Shown piece by piece: positions 13,674 to 19,433 of a stretch of DNA of 19,433 nt (the first letter of the stretch is position 1; each line of letters begins with the position of its first letter). Both the position numbers and the translations under genes were made by a program. The DNA comes from Promethearchaeota archaeon (lineage in GTDB: Archaea; Asgardarchaeota; Lokiarchaeia; Sigyniarchaeales; SOKP01). The stretch is taken from positions 1 through 19,433 of the forward strand of contig JAUWZT010000032.1 of assembly GCA_030615145.1 (NCBI GenBank), read 5' to 3'. Under the pieces are notes generated by a model. The model did not search any database. It was not told the DNA's origin and saw only the letters and a program-made list of their open reading frames with translations.

Positions 13674-14834
13674 TTATTTCCCTTTTGGTTTTTGCTTTTT
13701 TGCTATGACGGGTTTAGATTCTTTCGATAAAGATTTTCTTAAATATTCGGGGAAAGCGGTAGTTATTTGGATATTTGCTTTTAAAAAGATGTAACTCTCG
13801 GTTTTAAACTTTAATTCTTCAATAATGTCGTGTTTTTTTAGAAAATTTAATGAAGAATTTAAATGGTCTAAAGTCGTCTTGGAGACTAACTTTGGTAGCT
13901 TATCGCTAGTTATTAGCCCGTGCCTTAATTCTGAAAGTACGTTATATTTTTTAGGGTCAGATACAATTTGAAATAATGTAAAGGTATCTTCTTCTAATTC
14001 TTCCTTACTTTTGTTCTCATAAGTACTAAAATATTCTTGGACTTTCGGAAGTAATAACTCAATTAATTCAGGTTCAATTAGTTCGGGACTTTCGTCGATG
14101 TATTCTATGACGCTATCTGGAGGGATTCTTTCGGCGTTAACTTCTTTTAGTAGTAACACATATTTTTCTACAATTCCAATCTGATTTATGAAAATAAACT
14201 GTTTTCTAACAAGCGTATCAATTAATTCTTTAAAATTTAATTCTGGAAAGGTATCGTTGTACCATTCTCTTAATCCTTCTAGCGTAGTTGGACCTTTGGA
14301 TAACTTTTTTAGTGTCAAGAACATGTGCTTTTTGTTCAATAGCGTTGCAATCTTTTCTTCTTCGCTTTTTTCCCTAGTATCTTCAAGTACATTCCAGTAT
14401 AATTCTTGGACCCATAGTTTAACCAACGCATTGTATTTGTAGATAACCTCTTTATCTTCTTCTTCAAAGTTATTAATATCGGAGATGTAAAATGCTGCAA
14501 AAATTTCTTCGGTTTTTAAAAGCTTTTCTGAAAATTCTAAGCATAATTTGTGCACAATTTGTTCAATTTCTGGAGTAGTCTGTTCATCGAAGATAATCGA
14601 AACCATTAACATATCTCTATTACCCCGTGCCCAGTCTGAAGAAATCTCGAAGTAATAATTATTTGAGTTATTTTTCTCGAACGAGTGGGTGAAGAACCCT
14701 TCACTGACTGTTTGATCCATTATATTTGCGATTCTGATTGAAAGCTGCTCGTCTAGCATACTATCTGGATAGGAATAAAAAACTAGTGGACCTATTTTTC
14801 GATGGAAATAAGATAATGCTACGACGGGTTTCAA
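13674..14834 (-). CDS. Longin-like domain fused to two winged-helix domains
   Basis: In this 386-residue protein, residues 1-125 look like a longin/roadblock-type domain: VVALSYFHRKIGPLVFYSYPDS, then IRIANIMDQTV, YYFEISSDWARGNRDMLMVSIIFD, and a long helix up to FAAFYISD. Such domains bind small GTPases or membrane-traffic partners and are abundant in Asgard archaea. Two winged-helix-like segments follow, at about 168-230 (KKHMFLTLKKLSKGPTTLEGLREWY...LIDTLVRKQFIF) and 283-352 (LFQIVSDPKKYNVLSELRHG...LNFLKKHDIIEEL), joined by an acidic linker. The tail is basic (KKQKPKGK). The start is TTG at 14834-14832, with TAA as the in-frame codon just before it and GGAG 9 bases upstream. It is co-transcribed with the small winged-helix gene. 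Domain calls are by pattern only, and the function is unknown. Confidence 0.72.
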   Translation of the reverse strand: MKPVVALSYFHRKIGPLVFYSYPDSMLDEQLSIRIANIMDQTVSEGFFTHSFEKNNSNNYYFEISSDWARGNRDMLMVSIIFDEQTTPEIEQIVHKLCLEFSEKLLKTEEIFAAFYISDINNFEEEDKEVIYKYNALVKLWVQELYWNVLEDTREKSEEEKIATLLNKKHMFLTLKKLSKGPTTLEGLREWYNDTFPELNFKELIDTLVRKQFIFINQIGIVEKYVLLLKEVNAERIPPDSVIEYIDESPELIEPELIELLLPKVQEYFSTYENKSKEELEEDTFTLFQIVSDPKKYNVLSELRHGLITSDKLPKLVSKTTLDHLNSSLNFLKKHDIIEELKFKTESYIFLKANIQITTAFPEYLRKSLSKESKPVIAKKQKPKGK

Positions 14835-14843
14835 TTAATTAAA

Positions 14844-14847
14844 CTCC
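14844..14847 (-). promoter_or_regulatory. Shine-Dalgarno motif fixing the TTG start of the longin-winged-helix gene
   Basis: CTCC on the plus strand is GGAG on the minus strand, 9 bases before the TTG at 14834-14832. The GGAG also lies inside a four-codon ATG frame (ATG GAG TTT AAT TAA) that ends directly before the TTG in the same frame. Confidence 0.6.
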
Positions 14848-15040
14848 ATTAAGTGCTATATTTTTAATATCTTTATGGCTAAATTATTTATAGTATTACC
14901 TAGAATAAATTAATATTAAAAATTATATATTCGTAAGGATAAATAAATTTATCTTACATAGTCATCTATTACTGTAGTGTATAATATATTGTATTAATAT
15001 TTCAATTAAATAAAATTAAAATGTTAAACCGAAAAATATA

Positions 15041-15796
15041 ATGTGTCCTATAAAACTAGTAGGATTTGATTTGGATGATTGCCTTTTTGATTCCACGATG
15101 CTTTCTCAAAGAGCAAGGATTGAGGGTATAGACGCGATGATAAACTTCGGGTTAAAAATTGATCGCCAAAAAGCCCTCATATTGATCGATGAAATCGTTA
15201 AAGAATATGGAAGCAATTCTCCGAAACATTATAATTATTTTATTAGAAGATTAAACGAGCTTGAAAAGTTTTCTATTTCATTCATCGATCAGGTTAGATA
15301 TATTGCCGCTGCTGTAATGGCTTATCACGCCCAAAAAATTAAGCATATAAAGTTATACGACGATGTAATAAGTTGCTTAGAGAAACTTAAAGATTCTTCT
15401 ATTAAAACAGCAATTATAACGGATGGGATCCCTATCAAGCAATACGAAAAGATAATGAGGCTTGATATTGATAAATTAATTGATTTAGTCGTTATATCAG
15501 ACGAAATCGGGATTAGAAAACCAAACCCAAAACTTTTCTCGTACTGCCTAAACAAATTCAATGTAAAAGGACATGAGACAATTTATGTTGGAGATAATAT
15601 ATATAAAGATATAGTGCCGGCTAAACTAAACGACATTCATAGTGTATACATACATCGTGGTGGTAAATACGATACCAATATAACAGGTGAACAGATTCCA
15701 AAAGAATATAAACCCGATTACGAAATCTCTAAGTTGGATGAACTCTTTGATATTATTATTGATATAAATAAAAAGTTTTATATTGGTAAAGTTTAA
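15041..15796 (+). CDS. HAD-superfamily hydrolase (subfamily IA)
   Basis: This 251-residue haloacid dehalogenase-type phosphohydrolase has all four motifs: I, the nucleophile pair D10-x-D12 in VGFDLDDCLFD; II, Thr in AIITDG; III, Lys in IRKPNPKLF; and IV, VGDNIYKDIVPA with the Mg-binding Asp. A helical cap of subfamily IA lies between motifs I and II (about 20-115). The group includes archaeal/eukaryotic pyrimidine-nucleotidase-like and phosphoglycolate-phosphatase-like enzymes, and the substrate cannot be fixed. It starts at ATG without a Shine-Dalgarno motif. A 206-base divergent gap separates it from the longin gene. The nitrilase gene begins 2 bases after its stop, so the pair is one transcript and may act in one salvage or repair step. 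Confidence 0.88.
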   Translation: MCPIKLVGFDLDDCLFDSTMLSQRARIEGIDAMINFGLKIDRQKALILIDEIVKEYGSNSPKHYNYFIRRLNELEKFSISFIDQVRYIAAAVMAYHAQKIKHIKLYDDVISCLEKLKDSSIKTAIITDGIPIKQYEKIMRLDIDKLIDLVVISDEIGIRKPNPKLFSYCLNKFNVKGHETIYVGDNIYKDIVPAKLNDIHSVYIHRGGKYDTNITGEQIPKEYKPDYEISKLDELFDIIIDINKKFYIGKV

Positions 15797-15798
15797 TC

Positions 15799-16614
15799 AT
15801 GAGGATTGCGTGTATTCAACCAGAAGTTTTCCAAGAAAGAGATAAATGCTATTTTGAAGTAGAAGAAATATTAAAAAAATTAATTAAAGAATTTGACAAC
15901 TGCGACATTGTATGCCTACCAGAAAGGTGGGTCAATTTAACAAACGGAAAAGAACTAAACCTACAAAATGAAAGAGGAAATAATTACAACTTTATTAAAA
16001 ATCTAGCAAAAGAGTACGGTATAAGTATAATCTCAGGAGCTATTTGGGAAAGAAGGAAAAATTCTATCAAGCCGAGAATTACTAGTTATTATTTTGATAA
16101 AGAAGGAGAAGAGATTGGTAGACAAGATAAAATCCATTTATACTCTTTCGAAAGACAAAATTTTGAGCCAGGAAAAGAGTTAGTGTTATTTCCCTTTAAT
16201 AAAATTTATTTTGCAATTTTAATTTGCTTTGACATGGCTTTCTTTGAAACACCCCGGGTGGCTGCTGAAAATGGAGTGGAGATTTTATTCTCTCCTACAC
16301 AAATCAGAGCGGAGGGAATCCAAAACTGGGAAATATATTTAAAAGCACGCGCGCTTGAAAATCGAATTCCTGTAGTAGCTTGTAATACTTATGGAAGTTT
16401 ATTAAAAAGAAAATTTCCTGGACAAAGTAAAATAATTTCGTTTGTGAAAGATTATATTTCGCCTTCTAAGTTAAGAGTAGTTGAAGGTCCTATTGATTCC
16501 AGTGGATTTGTATACGACGAGATTAATTTAGACTTTCCTAAAAAGCTTAGAAAATTGAGATTTAAGGAGATTATTGATAAGAACTCAATAATAGTAAGAA
16601 AAATTAAGTTGTAA
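15799..16614 (+). CDS. Carbon-nitrogen hydrolase (nitrilase superfamily)
   Basis: This 271-residue nitrilase-superfamily amidohydrolase has the Glu-Lys-Cys triad: E42 in LPERW, K111 in RQDKIHLY, and C143 in ILICFDMAF. Other family marks are AIWER after the third strand, FEPG before the core, FFETPRVAAENGVEILFSPTQIR, and ARALENRIPVVACNTYG. Members hydrolyse amides (omega-amidase, carbamoylputrescine amidase, deaminated glutathione amidase), and the substrate is not evident. The protein is soluble and normal in length. It starts at ATG, 2 bases after the HAD stop. A 7-base-pair hairpin and a T7 run follow the stop, so the operon likely ends here. Confidence 0.9.
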   Translation: MRIACIQPEVFQERDKCYFEVEEILKKLIKEFDNCDIVCLPERWVNLTNGKELNLQNERGNNYNFIKNLAKEYGISIISGAIWERRKNSIKPRITSYYFDKEGEEIGRQDKIHLYSFERQNFEPGKELVLFPFNKIYFAILICFDMAFFETPRVAAENGVEILFSPTQIRAEGIQNWEIYLKARALENRIPVVACNTYGSLLKRKFPGQSKIISFVKDYISPSKLRVVEGPIDSSGFVYDEINLDFPKKLRKLRFKEIIDKNSIIVRKIKL

Positions 16615-16657
16615 GAAATTATACATCAAATTTCTAAATTTAGGTTCAAATTTTTTT
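16614..16657 (+). terminator. Hairpin and T7 run after the nitrilase gene
   Basis: AGAAATT (16614-16620) and AATTTCT (16629-16635) form a 7-base-pair stem with an 8-base loop at the stop codon. A T7 run follows at 16651-16657. The U-tract is the more relevant signal for archaeal RNA polymerase. Confidence 0.4.
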
Positions 16658-16703
16658 CTAAATGGATAACTGGTTTTATGTTTTAATTTTTGAAAAATTT
16701 TTA

Positions 16704-16730
16704 GTTCCAATGACCTATCCCCCCGGGGGG
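16704..16730. promoter_or_regulatory. C6G6 palindrome with an upstream GTTCCAATGA, possible operator or ORB-like site
   Basis: Bases 16719-16730 are six C followed by six G, a perfect 12-base palindrome in an otherwise very A/T-rich gap. GTTCCAATGA lies at 16704-16713. Archaeal origin recognition boxes combine a TTCCA...TGGAA dyad with a downstream G-string. Here only the left half and the G-string fit, with the G-run starting 20 bases after TTCCA. The palindrome directly abuts the TATA box of the Orc1/Cdc6-like gene, where the BRE would be, so autoregulation is an equally good reading. Confidence 0.4.
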
Positions 16731-16739
16731 TTTATATAT
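16731..16739 (+). promoter_or_regulatory. TATA box of the Orc1/Cdc6-like gene
   Basis: TTTATATAT is a near-consensus archaeal TATA box. It is centred about 41 bases before the ATG at 16776, which predicts a leader of roughly 15 bases with no Shine-Dalgarno motif. The usual A-rich BRE is replaced by the G6 half of the palindrome. Confidence 0.55.
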
Positions 16740-16775
16740 GAAAATTTAAAATAATAATAAATAATAAAAATAAAA

Positions 16776-17975
16776 ATGATATCAACACCAAAGGTTAATA
16801 ATAGTAGTTATGTAGGTCCGCGAGCTTTATTTGACGCACATTATGTCCCGCCCAAAATATTGTATCGCAATAGAGAAGAAAAATCTCTATTTTCAATTCT
16901 AAAAGATTCATTTTCAGATGATTTTAGTTTATCTATCTTATATCAGGGAATTCAAGGAATTGGAAAGCAAGTTATTATAAATAAAGTTATTAGAGATTTA
17001 TCGAACTTGAACACCGAATTTTTAAACATCCAGGTTGATTGTAGGGAAAAAAATTTAGAGGAAATTATTATTTCTTTACTAACTAAAATTGGTCAAAATC
17101 AAAATATTAATTTTAATTTTAAAAGCATTATAAATTCGAATATATCAAATTTATGGAATCTATTTAAACTAACGTGTAGAAAAGTTGATAACAAGCTTGT
17201 ATTCATTTTTAACAATATCGAGTATTTGGAACCAGAAATCTTCAAAAAGTTCTTACAATACGGTAAAGATACAAGCGTTAGCTTTCTAGCCACCGTAAAT
17301 CAGGCTTTAAAACCCTCAACATTAGATCTCATAAGTGAATTCGACTTAAAGAAAAAATTAAATTATTTTTCATATAAGGAACTTTTCGACATTCTAAAAC
17401 AAAGAGTCTCCTTAACTTTTTTGCGTGAAGTTGACAAAGAATTAATAGAATTTATAACCGATTTAATTTTTGAGCATTATGTACCAGTTCCAGGAAAAGG
17501 GATCGAAATCTTACGGGAGATTTATCCCGTATTAAATCAGCAAGTTAGTTTAAACAATCAAGAAATCTCTGAAATCCTTCGAAATCAGTTCGATTCACTT
17601 CAAGTTACAGACGAGTTTAGCATGCTTTCTTATATTTCTGAAGCAGAATTATTGACAATAATCTTTTTAGACAATCTATCGAATCATTTCTCAAAAAACT
17701 CAAATCTTTACATAACCATAAAGGAATTAAAAGAATGTTATTTTGTTTCGTGTGAATCAATTGATTATGAAAAAGATATGGAAGAATTTAAAAATTTAAT
17801 TACGACACTTAGAAACATTGGAATTTTAAACACCTCTAAAAAAAATAACCTAAACGATTATAGAAATTTTTCCGACAACATCTTAAACTGCAATTTTTAT
17901 TTCATGGTGATAAATCCACGGCAATTAAAAAGCATTTTAGACGCAATTTTTAATAAACAGAATTTTCTTTTTTAA
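16776..17975 (+). CDS. Orc1/Cdc6-like AAA+ protein with degenerate ATPase motifs
   Basis: This 399-residue protein has the layout of archaeal Orc1/Cdc6 initiators: N-terminal ALFDAHYVPPKILYRNREEKSLFSIL (like 'YVPxxLPHREEE'), an AAA+ core, a lid, and a C-terminal winged helix at about 285-355 (YITIKELKECYF...LITTLRNIGIL). The ATPase motifs are eroded. Walker A reads G58-I-Q-G-I-G-K64-Q65 with Gln for the Mg-binding Thr. Walker B reads VFIFNNIEYL, with N146 and N147 for the Asp and Glu of 'LDE'. Sensor 1 keeps N175. The sensor-2 Arg region ('GDARRAL') reads PGKGIEIL, without the Arg. It may bind DNA or a partner but is unlikely to hydrolyse ATP. It starts at ATG with a TATA box upstream. smc follows on the same strand. 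Confidence 0.82.
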   Translation: MISTPKVNNSSYVGPRALFDAHYVPPKILYRNREEKSLFSILKDSFSDDFSLSILYQGIQGIGKQVIINKVIRDLSNLNTEFLNIQVDCREKNLEEIIISLLTKIGQNQNINFNFKSIINSNISNLWNLFKLTCRKVDNKLVFIFNNIEYLEPEIFKKFLQYGKDTSVSFLATVNQALKPSTLDLISEFDLKKKLNYFSYKELFDILKQRVSLTFLREVDKELIEFITDLIFEHYVPVPGKGIEILREIYPVLNQQVSLNNQEISEILRNQFDSLQVTDEFSMLSYISEAELLTIIFLDNLSNHFSKNSNLYITIKELKECYFVSCESIDYEKDMEEFKNLITTLRNIGILNTSKKNNLNDYRNFSDNILNCNFYFMVINPRQLKSILDAIFNKQNFLF

Positions 17976-18039
17976 TATCAATTATGTTCTTAACTTTAGA
18001 TTTTTCAAAAATATAGCAAAATAAAAAACCACAACCTTA

Positions 18040-18046
18040 TTTTTTT
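18040..18046 (+). terminator. T7 run after the Orc1/Cdc6-like gene
   Basis: Seven T, 65 bases past the stop and just before the smc TATA box, fit an archaeal U-tract terminator that would separate the two genes. Confidence 0.35.
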
Positions 18047-18062
18047 AAATGCTGAGTATTAG

Positions 18063-18075
18063 TATATAAATATAT
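18063..18075 (+). promoter_or_regulatory. TATA box of smc
   Basis: TATATAAATATAT lies 52-64 bases before the TTG start. It predicts a transcript start near 18093-18098 and a leader of about 30 bases holding the tiny ATG frame at 18113-18130. Confidence 0.5.
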
Positions 18076-18126
18076 GGATGTATTCTTTATTTTTAAAAAA
18101 AAATATAAAGAAATGGCAGTTTTAAT

Positions 18127-19433
18127 TTGACTCATATTAAAAAAATTTCAATGACAGGATTTAAATCCTTCGGCGATCGTACGGTAACTTTAAGGCTCTC
18201 TTCAGGGTTTACATGCATCGTAGGGCCTAATGGGGCCGGTAAATCCAATATTATTGACGCATTAACTTTTGCTTTAGGTAGATTAAGCAAGAAAACTATG
18301 AGAGCCAAAAGTCTAGAAGATTTAATTTTTGCGGGTTCTCGAGGTAAAAACCCTTCAAATAGAGCCACAGTGGCTCTATATTTTGATAATTCCGAAAAAA
18401 TATTTCCAGGCGGAACTGATACTTTTGAAATTAGTCGAACTATACAAAGAGGGGGCGGTGGCGGCTACAAAATGAATGGGAAAAAATCTACCCGTCAACA
18501 AATTCTTAATGCTTTAGCTGTAGCTAATGTAGATCCTGATGGCAGCAACCAATTTGTTTTGCAAGGAAAAATCGTGGAATTGACTCATATGAACGAAGAG
18601 GGTCGCAGACTATTCATTGAAAATCTAATTGGCCTTCAGAAGTACGACGAAATGAAGGACGCCACGATGAAAGAGTTAGAAAAAGCCGAGCGCGATTTAG
18701 GACAATTTGAAGCAATTTTTAAAGAAGTGTCTTCTCAACTTAAAAAAGTTGAAAAAGAAAAAAACGATGCTTTAGCTTGGAAGGAACTAGATGAAAAGGT
18801 TTCGTATTACAATGCTCAATTGATCGCTTTAAAGATTTCAAAATTGAGGAAAGAAGAGGACGAATTGGAGGTTAAAATAGAGGAATCTAATTCTATTATT
18901 GAAGAATTGCAGGAAAAGTTAACAAGACAAGAAGAGTTGTTACAACAAGAAACATTAGTTATGGAAAACATACAAAAAACTATAATTGAGAAAGAAAAAG
19001 AAAGAGAAGTCATTACCGAAAATATTACTCTATTAAAAACCCAACAATCTTCGAATCAAACTTCTTTAAAAAATTTTAAAAAATCAATAGAAAAACTAGC
19101 TCAAGAGATAAAAACCTTAGAAAATTTACAAATGGAACTTGAAGAGGGTCAGACTTACGATTCTTTAATAGAGTCAGAATCAAAGGTAATAACGGAAACA
19201 GATAACTTGATTGAAGAGGCTAAAGGCGAAATCGAAAGTAAACAACAAAAACAAGCAGAAATTGAAACTAAAATCCAAAATAATAACAACACAAAATCGA
19301 CACTTAATCGAGAAATTTCAACGATTAAGCAGAGCATTTCCTCAACTAAAGCCAAATTAAAGTTTCTAAAAGAAAACATTAAAAAAAATGAAGAGAAGAA
19401 AATAAAGTTAGAAGCAGATCTTAATAAATTGAA
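18127..19433 (+). CDS. smc: Chromosome segregation protein SMC (partial, 3' end outside window)
   Basis: The reading frame is open to the window edge and gives the first 435 residues of about 1,200 expected. The N-terminal ATPase half-domain is complete: ISMTGFKSFGDRTV, Walker A GPNGAGKS at 33-40, SLEDLIFAGSRGKNPSNRATVALYFDN, and the Q-loop FVLQGKI with Q146. From about 165 a long Glu/Lys-rich coiled-coil arm begins. SMC dimers compact and segregate chromosomes, usually with the kleisin ScpA. The start chosen is TTG at 18127: an in-frame stop lies at 18106-18108, and the later ATG at 18151 would delete the first beta-strand (THIKKIS). There is no Shine-Dalgarno motif, but the TTG overlaps the TGA of a five-codon ATG frame. 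An identity as Rad50 is unlikely given the 'FKSF' and 'NRATVALYFDN' motifs. Confidence 0.95.
   Translation, partial: MTHIKKISMTGFKSFGDRTVTLRLSSGFTCIVGPNGAGKSNIIDALTFALGRLSKKTMRAKSLEDLIFAGSRGKNPSNRATVALYFDNSEKIFPGGTDTFEISRTIQRGGGGGYKMNGKKSTRQQILNALAVANVDPDGSNQFVLQGKIVELTHMNEEGRRLFIENLIGLQKYDEMKDATMKELEKAERDLGQFEAIFKEVSSQLKKVEKEKNDALAWKELDEKVSYYNAQLIALKISKLRKEEDELEVKIEESNSIIEELQEKLTRQEELLQQETLVMENIQKTIIEKEKEREVITENITLLKTQQSSNQTSLKNFKKSIEKLAQEIKTLENLQMELEEGQTYDSLIESESKVITETDNLIEEAKGEIESKQQKQAEIETKIQNNNNTKSTLNREISTIKQSISSTKAKLKFLKENIKKNEEKKIKLEADLNKL

Noticed and set aside
18151..18153. ATG 18151 as the smc start
   Set aside because: It would delete the first beta-strand of the ATPase head. TTG 18127 gives the family-typical N-terminus.
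1..19433. tRNA genes, CRISPR arrays, insertion sequences or prophage genes
   Set aside because: No T-loop-like signature with a matching acceptor stem, no regularly spaced repeats, no transposase or integrase motif and no terminal inverted repeats were seen on either strand.

Overview
The window is archaeal chromosomal DNA, roughly two thirds A+T by eye, with tightly packed genes and only one gene-free gap over 300 bases. The archaeal assignment rests on ribosomal protein L15e, the RNase P proteins Rpp30 and Pop5, an archaeal-type NFACT (RqcH/NEMF) protein, an Orc1/Cdc6-like protein, an archaeal-type SMC and a DUF2095-like protein. A longin-like domain fused to winged helices, the low GC and the many lysine- and asparagine-rich proteins suggest an Asgard archaeon, perhaps Lokiarchaeia. 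That last step is inference.

Layout. 1-231 is the 3' end of pyrI (zinc domain of the aspartate carbamoyltransferase regulatory chain), convergent with a small basic membrane protein (238-657, minus). 771-2827 is the NFACT/RqcH ribosome-rescue gene, split by an apparent -1 frameshift at an A8 run. It overlaps by 4 bases a convergent minus-strand group: a glycerophosphodiester phosphodiesterase, a four-helix membrane protein and a membrane-anchored extracytoplasmic DOMON-like protein. 7001-5007 (minus) is a compact four-gene operon: rpp30, pop5 and two unrecognised small proteins.

Divergent from that operon, the plus strand carries four metabolic genes: a DUF39-ferredoxin fusion related to the homocysteine-forming sulfurtransferase system (methanogenesis marker 16 architecture), a VOC protein, an acetolactate-synthase-like ThDP enzyme and a short-chain dehydrogenase. 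Then come L15e (minus), a DUF2095-like gene (plus), a candidate C/D box sRNA just after it, and a minus-strand pair made of a longin-like/winged-helix fusion and a small winged-helix protein. The right end reads on the plus strand: HAD hydrolase and nitrilase (2-base gap), an Orc1/Cdc6 paralogue whose Walker A and B motifs are degenerate, and the first 435 codons of smc, which runs off the edge.

How the genes work together. Most are housekeeping: translation quality control, tRNA 5' processing, the ribosome, chromosome structure, and pyrimidine and sulfur-amino-acid synthesis. The points most worth following are the ATPase-dead-looking Orc1/Cdc6 paralogue with a C6G6 palindrome abutting its TATA box, the slippery site in the NFACT gene, the two unknown proteins in the RNase P operon, the longin-winged-helix pair and the candidate sRNA. 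Several genes start with TTG. Three of these have a well-placed Shine-Dalgarno motif. Two others have none, but overlap the TGA of a tiny upstream ATG reading frame.
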